A stretch of DNA of 64,000 nt from Pseudozobellia sp. WGM2 (GTDB lineage Bacteria; Bacteroidota; Bacteroidia; Flavobacteriales; Flavobacteriaceae). The notes under the pieces were generated by a model, which did no database searches, was not told the origin of the DNA, and saw only the letters and a list, made by a program, of their open reading frames with translations. The stretch is from contig NZ_JADNYK010000005.1 of assembly GCF_017810075.1 (NCBI RefSeq), positions 372,001 through 436,000 of the forward strand. The letters are read 5' to 3'. Positions 55,919 through 64,000 of the stretch are shown in pieces (position 1 is the stretch's first letter; every line of letters starts with the position of its first letter). A program made the translations under genes and the position numbers.

Positions 55919-58900
55919 TTATCTGTTAATGTAAAGGTATCCATTTTTAACTTTGGCATCTCCGTCGATCATGTAGTCTATAGTATAGAAATACACCCCG
56001 ACAGGAAGCTCTTCATTCACATTAATTGTTGCTCGGCCTGTTGAAAGCCCTCTGAATGAATTGTTGCCATTGTCATAGCCATTTGTATCGAAGACCAACA
56101 CTCCCCATCGGTTATATATACGAACCGTATTGTTCGGGAAAGATTCGATATTGGTAATTTGAAAGATACCATCATTGATTTCTGGACTAACCAAATCGGT
56201 CTCAATTTCAATATCGCAGGGTAAACCGTCGGGAGGTGTGCCCCCTTTTGAGTTACACCCGTCTAACGGGTTGGTGTTATCCGATATCTCTTGGCTATCG
56301 GAAATACGATCCCCATCGGTATCGGCATTGTCAGGATCAGTACCTAAGGCCAATTCTTCACTGTAGGTCAATCCATCGGCATCACAGTCACTATCGCTTA
56401 ATGGAGTACCATCGACAGAATCGCAGTCGTCCAACGGATCCGTGGCATCCAGCACTTCTTGACCATCGGTAATATTATCTCCATCACTGTCAGGGTTATT
56501 GGGATCGGTACCGATACCTACTTCCTCTCCATCATTTAATCCATCATCATCGGAATCAGCATTGTTAGGATCGGTTCCTAAATCAGCTTCTTCTTGATTT
56601 GTAAGTCCGTCGCTATCACAATCGCTTGTAGTGAGAGGGGTGCCATCTATGGAACTACAATCATCTAATGGGTCGGTATTGTCAATATTGGCCTCTTGGC
56701 CATCACTTCTTCCATCGCCATCGGTATCAGAATTATTGGGGTCTGTGCCCAAGGCAGTTTCTTCATTGTCGGTCAGGCCATCGTTGTCGCTGTCTACTGA
56801 AATGTCTATGGTACCAGTACCTGAATTTCCAGCAACATCAATGACGGTAACATCAAGTACAGAACCGTCTGAGAATGTTGGTAAGCTTCCTGATTCAGGG
56901 GTAGCCGTTTCGATATCTAAATTCCAATTTCCGGAAGCATCTGATGTTGCAACATATGTGGCGTCTGGCGTTCCATCGGCATCGATATCAATTTCGATAT
57001 TCACTATGGTGTTCGGAGCACTTTGACCCGTTAGAATCGGTGTAATATCATCCGTTGAAAAACTATCTACTGTTGGTTCTTCGGTATCAACGGTAAAGTC
57101 AAAGTCTGCGGATGTTGGTGAGATATTACCTGCAGCGTCTGTTGTTATTGCCGTTAGTGTATAGTCTCCATCAGGTAAAACTGTACTCGTATGGTCAAAA
57201 CTCCAATTACCCAGATTGTCCGTAGTAATAGTACCTATACTTGTTCCGTTAAGGAAAAGCTCCACCTCACTGTCCGGTTCCGCAGTTCCGGTGAATATTA
57301 ATGTATTGTCAGCTGTAATGTTATCTGTATCATCTGCTGAATCATCTGATAAATCTACAATTTGGGGTGCATTTGGCGCAGCATTGTCTAAGATTACGGT
57401 CTGTTGGTCATTGGCCGGGTTTCCGGCTGTGTCCGATACATCAGCATCCACTGTGATGGGTCCGTTGGTCAAGGTCGAGATATCAGCATCGGAGGCGGTC
57501 CATGTATTACCCATTACCGTTGCCGTAGTGATAATACTATTTGTGCCATCGGATAGGGTTACGGTAACTACTTGTCCGTCCTCGGCATCGGTCGTACCGC
57601 TTATAGTTACATCTCCATCTTCATCGGCATTAATCAAGCCATCATTTTCTATAGGTGTATCTATTACGATTATTGGAGGAGTCGTGTCATGTTCGATATC
57701 CCTAGTCGCCTGTACGGCGGGGTTGCCGCTGGTATCGCTGACATCGGCGGTCACGGTCTCGTTGTCGTCCAGTGCCTGTGCATCTGCGGGCGGAACGTTC
57801 AGGCTCCACGCGCCTGTGGCCACCGTGGCGGTATAGGTGTTGCCGTTGAGCACCACGGAAACTATCTGTCCGTCCTCGGCATCGGTGGTTCCCGATATGG
57901 CAACGGGGCTGTCGTCCTCAAGTGCGTTGATGATATCGTCGCCCGCAATCGTATCGATGGTCAGGGCAGGAGGTACGTCGTCATGTTCGATATTTCTTGT
58001 CGCCTGTACGGCGGGGTTGCCGCTGGCATCGCTGACATCGGCGGTCACGGTCTCGTTGTCGTCCAGTGCCTGTGCATCGGCCGGCGGAACGTTCAGGCTC
58101 CACGCACCTGTGGCCACTGTGGCGGTATAGGTGTTGCCGTTGAGCACTACGGAAACTATCTGTCCGTCCTCGGCATCGGTGGTACCCGATATGGTGACGG
58201 GACTGTCGTCCTCAAGTGCGTTGATGATATCGTCGCCCGCTATCGTATCGATGGTCAGGGCAGGAGGTACGTCGTCATGTTCGATATCCCTAGTCGCCTG
58301 TACGGCGGGGTTGCCGCTGGCATCGCTGACATCCGCGGTGACGGTCTCGTTGTCGTCCAGTGCCTGTGCATCGGCGGGGGGAACGTCAAGGCTCCAGGTG
58401 CCGCTTGCCACCGTGGCGGTATAGGTGTTACCGTTGAGCACCACGGAAACTATCTGTCCGTCCTCGGCATCGGTGGTTCCCGATATGGCAACGGGACTAT
58501 CGTCCTCAAGTGCGTTGATGATGTCGTCGCCCGCAATCGTATCTATTGCGATAAGCGGGGCAGTCGTATCTATAACTAGTTCATTAGTAGTGGTATCAGT
58601 CTTGTTTAGAGGCCCTAAATTGGAGGAAGCAGTAATATCGTAAGTTCCTTCACCAAGTGTAGCCGGTACATTGAGAACCCAAGTTCCATCACCGTTATCG
58701 GTCAGATTTCCATCCCCTTCGGTATAACTTGTACCATTTACCATAACTGTAAGTACGGCATCGGAATCATGGGTTCCGGTTAAACTTGGGGTATTGTCAT
58801 TAGTAGAAAGGTTATTAATGGTCGGCACGGTTAAATCTCTATAATCAACATCACCGCCAGCGCCTACATCTGAATCAGCATCTGGAAAGTTATCTTCTTG

Positions 58901-60970
58901 AGTATTGTCAAAATTTCCGTTTATATCTGAAAAATCATCAACAGTTTCACTATTACTATCTAAACCGTTTATACCTACAACTCCATTTAATGATAGTCCA
59001 GCTTCCGTAGTGTCGGTTTCACCATCATTATCCGAATCCAAGTCTAAATAATCAGGATTATCAGCATTGTCGGTATTTACTGCAGTGAGTCCTCCGCTGT
59101 AAGCGGAATCAACACCACCATTTGAGGCAGCATCGTTATTGGGTGCAATATAGCCCGATGTCGATTGGGCTTCAATGTTGTCTGGAATACCATCATTATC
59201 ACTATCAAGATCTAAATGATTCGGAATTCCGTCATCATCGAAATCATATGCATCAGGAATACCATCATTGTTAGAGTCGGTATAATCGGTAATAGAGCCG
59301 TCTCCCATACTACCAAAATCTTGCTTGTTATCGATATAATTTTGAGTTCCATCACCATCTTCATCTCCAAAAGGGTCGTTGCCGTTGTGCTCGGCTAAAT
59401 CAAGAATACCATCGTTATCATCGTCTGGGTCTTCATGGTCTTGAATACCATCATTATCGGTATCTCTAGCATCTCTCCAATCACGATTGCCGCCTGGATT
59501 ATCATCATCTGGAAAAGAACTAGCGGTTTGACCGTTATTAGTTGCCGCGTCGGGCCGATCGGTATATCCATTAGCATTCAAATCGAAATTATCATCAATA
59601 CCATCTTTATCGGTGTCTGAGTTCGCGGGTATCGTATCGGCTACATTATCACCATCAGTATCATAGGCTTCAACTGTGTCGGGTACCCCGTCGTTATCAC
59701 TATCTAAATCTATAAAATCAGGAACAGAATCTGCATTGGCCTGTAAACCATCGGTATTGATTGGGTTTATGCCACCAGAGAACTCATAGGCGTCATCCAA
59801 TCCGTCAAGATCGGAATCCATTCCAAAAGGAGCGATATAACCAGTGGCATTCTGAGCTTCGATATTGTCAGGTATGCCATCTCCATCAGAATCTAAATCT
59901 AAATGATTGGGCAGATCATCATCATCTTGACTGGCTTCATAAATATCAGGTACTCCGTCAGAATTTATATCGGTATAATCGGTTGTAGATCCATCGGCAT
60001 TGGAATCGTATTGTGGTATTCCATCACCACTATTGTCTTGTGTATCTAAATAATTGGGTAGACCGTCGCCATCGGCATCACCATTTGGGTCGTTACCATT
60101 CGATTCTACTACATCAAGTATGCCGTCGTCGTCGTCGTCGATATCAACATCATCACCGATACCGTCACCATCTGAATCTTTGCTGCACACCGAAAACCCT
60201 GGTGTGGTAATTGCAAAGTCGTTTTGGTTCAAATCAAATACTTTCAGAAAACCGTCATCTGCGTAATTAATATATTCAACAAAATTAACATCATTGTATT
60301 CGAACATGACATTGCTTTCAGGGCCATTACTTTCTTGTACAGTACCTATTGCACTTAAATCGGGTGGCGTGTCATCCACTATTAAATTGGTAGTTACTTC
60401 TGTGGCGGTAAATCTTACTCCAGATTCGCAATTTGTTGCCAAACCTTCATTATCGGGGCCATCAATATCATTGATAACAAATCGAAAATCATTTACAGGT
60501 ATTAATGTCGTACCATCGGCCTCTAAAAAACTCAACCGGATTAGACTGAAGTTGTCAGGTATATTTTGGGGACCTATACCATCATTAGTATGACGATAAA
60601 CAATATTATCACCACTTTGAGTAAAAAAGCCTGCTTGATTGCCTGAAAGTCTTTGAGCCCTCACAAATGTTAAAGAAGGTATAGTTGGAGAAGTAGCACT
60701 AAACAAAGCATTATCAGTATTATTACCACTTATAACCCCTGTTATCGCTATATCTTCAAAGTTTTGAGCCTGCAAACCTTGAATAAAGAAGAAGAAGCCA
60801 ATCAACAAAGATAAAGTTAGATTTTGTTTAGGGTTTGAAATTTCTAAACTGTGTTTCAAAGTACTGTGTTTTCTAAGTTCAGTATAAATGGTACGGTAAA
60901 ATTTAGAGGTATATCTCCTGAATTTAAAAGCATATTTTAAGACCATATTACTTTTAAAGCTATTTCTCAT
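55919..60970 (-). CDS. T9SS type B surface protein with calcium-binding and Ig-like repeats (cassette 2)
   Basis: A 1683-residue cargo protein. The N terminus is odd: about 50 basic residues precede the hydrophobic signal core ([19 protein letters not shown]), and no later ATG would give a shorter form. Order: an N-terminal sandwich (about 70-265); a long set of thrombospondin type 3 calcium-binding segments ([19 protein letters not shown] and many more, about 265-710); Ig-like domains (about 725-1370), three of them almost identical 98-residue copies; further type 3 segments (about 1375-1590); and the type B sorting domain ([17 protein letters not shown] ... [10 protein letters not shown]). 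Ca2+ probably stiffens the acidic parts. It heads cassette 2. Confidence 0.92.
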   Translation of the reverse strand: MRNSFKSNMVLKYAFKFRRYTSKFYRTIYTELRKHSTLKHSLEISNPKQNLTLSLLIGFFFFIQGLQAQNFEDIAITGVISGNNTDNALFSATSPTIPSLTFVRAQRLSGNQAGFFTQSGDNIVYRHTNDGIGPQNIPDNFSLIRLSFLEADGTTLIPVNDFRFVINDIDGPDNEGLATNCESGVRFTATEVTTNLIVDDTPPDLSAIGTVQESNGPESNVMFEYNDVNFVEYINYADDGFLKVFDLNQNDFAITTPGFSVCSKDSDGDGIGDDVDIDDDDDGILDVVESNGNDPNGDADGDGLPNYLDTQDNSGDGIPQYDSNADGSTTDYTDINSDGVPDIYEASQDDDDLPNHLDLDSDGDGIPDNIEAQNATGYIAPFGMDSDLDGLDDAYEFSGGINPINTDGLQANADSVPDFIDLDSDNDGVPDTVEAYDTDGDNVADTIPANSDTDKDGIDDNFDLNANGYTDRPDAATNNGQTASSFPDDDNPGGNRDWRDARDTDNDGIQDHEDPDDDNDGILDLAEHNGNDPFGDEDGDGTQNYIDNKQDFGSMGDGSITDYTDSNNDGIPDAYDFDDDGIPNHLDLDSDNDGIPDNIEAQSTSGYIAPNNDAASNGGVDSAYSGGLTAVNTDNADNPDYLDLDSDNDGETDTTEAGLSLNGVVGINGLDSNSETVDDFSDINGNFDNTQEDNFPDADSDVGAGGDVDYRDLTVPTINNLSTNDNTPSLTGTHDSDAVLTVMVNGTSYTEGDGNLTDNGDGTWVLNVPATLGEGTYDITASSNLGPLNKTDTTTNELVIDTTAPLIAIDTIAGDDIINALEDDSPVAISGTTDAEDGQIVSVVLNGNTYTATVASGTWSLDVPPADAQALDDNETVTADVSDASGNPAVQATRDIEHDDVPPALTIDTIAGDDIINALEDDSPVTISGTTDAEDGQIVSVVLNGNTYTATVATGAWSLNVPPADAQALDDNETVTADVSDASGNPAVQATRNIEHDDVPPALTIDTIAGDDIINALEDDSPVAISGTTDAEDGQIVSVVLNGNTYTATVATGAWSLNVPPADAQALDDNETVTADVSDTSGNPAVQATRDIEHDTTPPIIVIDTPIENDGLINADEDGDVTISGTTDAEDGQVVTVTLSDGTNSIITTATVMGNTWTASDADISTLTNGPITVDADVSDTAGNPANDQQTVILDNAAPNAPQIVDLSDDSADDTDNITADNTLIFTGTAEPDSEVELFLNGTSIGTITTDNLGNWSFDHTSTVLPDGDYTLTAITTDAAGNISPTSADFDFTVDTEEPTVDSFSTDDITPILTGQSAPNTIVNIEIDIDADGTPDATYVATSDASGNWNLDIETATPESGSLPTFSDGSVLDVTVIDVAGNSGTGTIDISVDSDNDGLTDNEETALGTDPNNSDTDGDGRSDGQEANIDNTDPLDDCSSIDGTPLTTSDCDSDGLTNQEEADLGTDPNNADSDDDGLNDGEEVGIGTDPNNPDSDGDNITDGQEVLDATDPLDDCDSVDGTPLSDSDCDADGLTYSEELALGTDPDNADTDGDRISDSQEISDNTNPLDGCNSKGGTPPDGLPCDIEIETDLVSPEINDGIFQITNIESFPNNTVRIYNRWGVLVFDTNGYDNGNNSFRGLSTGRATINVNEELPVGVYFYTIDYMIDGDAKVKNGYLYINR
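57665..58546 (-). repeat. Three tandem 294-bp repeats
   Basis: Copies start at 58546, 58252 and 57958, each 98 codons ([19 protein letters not shown] ... IEHD). They are nearly identical and much richer in G+C than the flanking type 3 repeat DNA. More divergent Ig-like domains of the same protein lie on both sides. Confidence 0.92.
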
Positions 60971-61313
60971 AGGGAAAAAATTGTTTTATAATATTACAAA
61001 AAAAGTAAGAATTGATTACCTGATATGGTGATAAATCAAAAATAGATATTGGTGTTTTTCGAATCGAACTTTTGTTGAGAAGAAAAGTAAAAGCTGATGT
61101 AAAACTAATGAAAGATGTGGTTTGTCGATTAGGTCTAGTTAATATAGGGGTTTTCAGGTGTCTCTAAATTAGACTCCTATAAAGTTTTCGATAATTTATT
61201 ACCTGTTGAAAGACAACTCGCCCACTTTACCTTACCTAACAAAAAAAAACTTCAGTTACTCTTTTTTATCTGAGCTATGTAAGAATTTTATAAGTACTTT
61301 GTTATACTTAAAC
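60971..61313. other. Spacer upstream of cassette 2
   Basis: A 343-base AT-rich stretch with no gene. On the minus strand TATTTTTG (61037-61044) matches the -7 consensus for the cassette 2 operon, 67 bases before its start. A run of nine A (61241-61249; T on the minus strand) after a weak stem may mark the end of the cca transcript. Confidence 0.4.
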
Positions 61314-62726
61314 TTAGGGGATGAGGCCTAACTCCTTTGCTTTATCTAACATGAAATTTTTGGCAGCATTGTAATCATTGGGAATCTCACCCTCAAGAAT
61401 AGCCTCTTTAATGGCGTCTTTGATGATGCCTATTTCACGTGAGGGTTTCAGGTTGAAAGTTTTCATAATTTCCTCACCACTTACAGGAGGTTGAAAATTT
61501 CTAATATGGTCACGTTCCTCTACTTCTTTTATTTTTTGACGTACCAACAAGAAGTTACTCTTATATTTTTTCTGTTTCTTAGAATTTTTGGTGGTAATAT
61601 CCGCCTCACAAAGAGTCATTAAGTCGTCGACGTGGTCACCCGCTTCATATACTAAACGGCGAACTGCGGAATCTGTAACAAAATCTTCGGAAAGTACCTG
61701 TGGTCTTGAACTCATTAAGACCATTTTCTGAACATATTTCATCTTCTCGTTCAGCGGCATTCTAAGGCGCTTAAATAATTTATAGACCATTTTTGACCCT
61801 ACAAATTCGTGACCGTGAAAAGTCCACCCGATTCGCTTGTGAAATTTTTTTGTAGGAGCTTTGCCAATATCATGTAGCAAGGCGGCCCAGCGTAGCCATA
61901 AGTTATCTGTTTCTGATGAAATATTATCGACCACCTCTAGCGTATGCCAAAAATTGTCTTTATGTCGTTGACCTTCAATTTCTTCGATACCCTGAAGGGC
62001 GGTAAGCTCTGGTAAAATATAGGAGAGAAGCTCGGTTTTATGTAAAAGTGCTAAACCTTTTGAAGGTTTAGCACTGACCATAATTTTGTGTAGCTCATCA
62101 ACAATACGCTCTTTTGATATGATTTTAATTCGGTCTTTGTGGGCCGTTATCGCTTGCAGCGATTTTAATTCGATAGTAAAGTCTAATTGGGTGGCAAAGC
62201 GAACGGCACGCATCATTCTGAGCGGATCATCTGAATAGGTAATTCCCGGTTCGAGTGGAGTTCTAATGATTTTATTTTCTAAATCATCAATACCGTTGAA
62301 AGGGTCTAAAAGAGTTCCAAAACTTGTTTTGTTCAAAGATAGGGCAAGGGCATTAATTGTAAAATCACGTCGATTCTGATCATCTTGTAAGCTACCATTT
62401 TCTACAATGGGTTTTCTACTATCTCTATGATAACTCTCCTTTCGTGCACCAACAAACTCAAGTTCGATACCCTTATGTTTCAGCATAGCAGTACCAAAGT
62501 TTTTGAAGACCGAAACCTGGGGTTTAGTATCCAATAATGAAGCTACTTTTTGAGCCAATTCAATTCCGCTGCCCACGGCAACAACATCAATGTCTTTTGA
62601 GGTTCCACGTTTTAAGAGATGGTCTCTCACAAAGCCACCGATTACATAGCACGACACACCCAATTCTTCGGCGGCTGCAGAAATAATTTTAAAAATAGGG
62701 TTTTCTAAAGCTTCTTTATGATTCAC
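61314..62726 (-). CDS. cca: CCA tRNA nucleotidyltransferase with HD domain
   Basis: Adds or repairs the 3' CCA of tRNA. 470 residues, starting at GTG (no in-frame ATG nearby). The class II nucleotidyltransferase head has CYVIGGFVRDHLLKR and SKDIDVVAVG (the DxD metal motif), then RRDFTINALAL and the DDPLRMMRAVRFATQL block. A C-terminal HD domain (about 250-340: WAALLHDIGKAPTKK, HGHEFVG) is of the kind that may give phosphatase or phosphodiesterase activity. A poly(A) polymerase could look similar, but the HD domain and the single copy favour cca. Two genes upstream run in the same direction. Confidence 0.88.
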   Translation of the reverse strand: MNHKEALENPIFKIISAAAEELGVSCYVIGGFVRDHLLKRGTSKDIDVVAVGSGIELAQKVASLLDTKPQVSVFKNFGTAMLKHKGIELEFVGARKESYHRDSRKPIVENGSLQDDQNRRDFTINALALSLNKTSFGTLLDPFNGIDDLENKIIRTPLEPGITYSDDPLRMMRAVRFATQLDFTIELKSLQAITAHKDRIKIISKERIVDELHKIMVSAKPSKGLALLHKTELLSYILPELTALQGIEEIEGQRHKDNFWHTLEVVDNISSETDNLWLRWAALLHDIGKAPTKKFHKRIGWTFHGHEFVGSKMVYKLFKRLRMPLNEKMKYVQKMVLMSSRPQVLSEDFVTDSAVRRLVYEAGDHVDDLMTLCEADITTKNSKKQKKYKSNFLLVRQKIKEVEERDHIRNFQPPVSGEEIMKTFNLKPSREIGIIKDAIKEAILEGEIPNDYNAAKNFMLDKAKELGLIP

Positions 62727-62793
62727 AAAATGTGGTTTTTTCTTTAGTCAGAGGCGTAATTAAGACCCTAATTAGTCTTTTGAACTGATTTTT

Positions 62794-63366
62794 TTACTTA
62801 CGAATAATTTTTACAGTTCCATCATTGCCCAATTTTATGATTGCCGATGGTACCGCATTTTCATGTTCGGGCTGCAAATTTACCACATAGTCAACACCTT
62901 TTAAAACCTCATTGGAAATTTCAGAAAAACTTTTAGGTGTTGGTGAGCCCGAAAGGTTTGCAGAAGTGGAAACGATAGGTCTTTTGAATTTATTGATAAG
63001 GTACTGGCAAAATTTGTCAGATGCCACTCTAATAGCTAAGGTATTATCGGCAGCAACTAAATTCTTGGCAACCCCTTTGGGAGACTCATATATAATTGTC
63101 GTAGGTTTTGTAGAAAGGTCAATCAGATCATAGGCAAGCTCAGGAACTTTATCTACATGCTTTTCGAGCATAGCATCGTTAGCTACCAAACATATTAGGG
63201 CTTTGCTATCTATTCTATTTTTTAGATGATATACTTTTTTTACCGCTTCTTCATTGGTGGCGTCACAGCCAATGCCCCAGACCGTATCGGTCGGGTAAAG
63301 TATGAGTCCGCCGTTTTGAAGCACCTTAATGCAGTTGTTCAAATCATTCTTGAAATCGACAGCCAT
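62794..63366 (-). CDS. Sua5/YciO/YrdC-family protein, probable threonylcarbamoyl-AMP synthase
   Basis: A 190-residue cytoplasmic protein. The start region GGLILYPTDTVWGIGCDA and the KNR, STSANLSG blocks are diagnostic of the YrdC fold, which makes threonylcarbamoyl-AMP from threonine, bicarbonate and ATP for the t6A modification of tRNA. The short length lacks the extra C-terminal domain of Sua5 and is closer to TsaC. A YciO-type function cannot be ruled out. Its ATG overlaps the NeuB-type stop by one base (TAATG), which implies translational coupling. Confidence 0.85.
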   Translation of the reverse strand: MAVDFKNDLNNCIKVLQNGGLILYPTDTVWGIGCDATNEEAVKKVYHLKNRIDSKALICLVANDAMLEKHVDKVPELAYDLIDLSTKPTTIIYESPKGVAKNLVAADNTLAIRVASDKFCQYLINKFKRPIVSTSANLSGSPTPKSFSEISNEVLKGVDYVVNLQPEHENAVPSAIIKLGNDGTVKIIRK

Positions 63367-64000
63367 TATTTTTGATATTTCAATTTTTCTCGCTGCACAC
63401 GCTCAATATCTAAAATATCTTTCTGTTTGTAAGTGAGTGCTTCATGAGTTGCTTTAAGATCACGACAGAGTTTTCTCAAACCCATAGGTTCTAAAGATGC
63501 AGCATGATCTGTACCTTTCCATGTTCGGTCTAATGTAAAATGTCGTTCTATGACATGGGCGCCCAAAGTGTATGCTGCCACATCAACAGCAATACCCAAG
63601 TGATGGCCCGAGAAACCAATACTCTTTACTTTTTCACCATATTTCTCTTGCAGTTTTAAAATGTCTAAGAGACAAACATCATTAAATGGTACGGGGTAGC
63701 CAGAGGTACAGTTGTACACAACCAAGTCTTTGCTTCTACCCCTTTCACCAAAAAAACGCACAATGTTTTCGATTTCATCTTTTGTGGTCATACCTGTAGA
63801 AATATGAATCTCACCTTGATAAAAATCACAGAGCCAACCTAACATGTCATAATTATTATTACAAGCTGAGGGAATTTTAATGAAATCTGGGTTTAAGCCA
63901 GCTATTTCTTTTGCAGAGGTTGTTTCCCAAACCGAAGTAGAGTAGGTTATGCCTACTTCTTCACAATAGTTTTTCAATTCTTGGTGTTGGGCTACATCAA
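63366..64000 (-). CDS. NeuB-family N-acetylneuraminate (or related nonulosonate) synthase, 5' end outside window
   Basis: The frame is open to the right edge, so about the C-terminal 210 residues are seen. Motifs KIPSACNNNYDML, HISTGMTTKDEIENIV, CTSGYPVPFNDVCLLDI, GFSGHHLGIAVDVAA and ERHFTLDRTWKGTDHAASLEP belong to the TIM-barrel synthase that condenses phosphoenolpyruvate with an amino-hexose to make sialic, legionaminic or pseudaminic acid. The protein stops soon after the barrel (RVQREKLKYQK), so the usual C-terminal SAF (antifreeze-like) domain is missing. It overlaps the Sua5-like gene by one base. Use in cell-surface glycan is likely, but the exact sugar is unknown. Confidence 0.85.
   Translation of the reverse strand, partial: DVAQHQELKNYCEEVGITYSTSVWETTSAKEIAGLNPDFIKIPSACNNNYDMLGWLCDFYQGEIHISTGMTTKDEIENIVRFFGERGRSKDLVVYNCTSGYPVPFNDVCLLDILKLQEKYGEKVKSIGFSGHHLGIAVDVAAYTLGAHVIERHFTLDRTWKGTDHAASLEPMGLRKLCRDLKATHEALTYKQKDILDIERVQREKLKYQK

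Noticed and set aside
57572-58579. 335-codon plus-strand open frame in the Ig-like repeats
   Set aside because: Same effect from the 294-bp repeats. Composition is unlike a real protein and it is antisense to a well-supported gene.

Overview
The window looks like a chromosome segment from a marine member of the Flavobacteriaceae (Bacteroidetes). The evidence is AT-rich DNA, -7 boxes of the form TAnnTTTG, few Shine-Dalgarno sites, lipoproteins, TonB-dependent receptors with an N-terminal carboxypeptidase-regulatory-like domain, and several proteins with the type B C-terminal sorting domain of the type IX secretion system (T9SS) next to PorP/SprF proteins. A Maribacter/Zobellia-like genus is only a guess. 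No rRNA, tRNA, CRISPR array, prophage or insertion sequence was seen.

Layout. 1-3930: end of a probable iron-uptake locus (HTTM membrane protein, TonB-dependent receptor, haem-binding-domain protein). 4061-10840: housekeeping genes (guaB, a lipocalin-like lipoprotein, a thioredoxin-like protein, a diaminopimelate decarboxylase, a LON-domain protein, sucC), with a 681-base stretch that may hold a decayed gene. 10841-18739: a coherent accessory locus of TonB-dependent receptor, lipoprotein, Tat-exported PLP aminotransferase and AEC-type permease, divergent from an Lrp/AsnC regulator and flanked by two related small secreted proteins. 18760-22850: DUF1456, TerB-like and Hsp20 proteins and uvrB. 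22911-61313: a surface-protein island with four T9SS type B cargo proteins (about 1074, 4240, 1644 and 1683 residues), interrupted by a small ABC exporter, a kinase-like protein of unknown role, NdpA, a pRiA4b-ORF3-like protein and haem A synthase. Two of the cargo proteins head tandem copies of one three-gene cassette: cargo, PorP/SprF, OmpA/PD40. 61314-64000: CCA tRNA nucleotidyltransferase, a Sua5/YrdC protein and the end of a NeuB-type synthase.

How the genes work together. Family knowledge says SprF-like proteins are needed to secrete or attach type B cargo, and OmpA/PD40 proteins can tie an outer-membrane complex to peptidoglycan. Each cassette therefore looks like a self-contained cell-surface filament or adhesin module. 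The cargo genes contain long in-frame repeats (twelve of about 213 bp, three of 294 bp) that are very similar and visibly richer in G+C than their surroundings, which suggests recent recombination. The two observations I rate highest are the Lrp / receptor / Tat-aminotransferase / permease locus and the protein at 41066-42151, whose motif order fits a divergent kinase fold.
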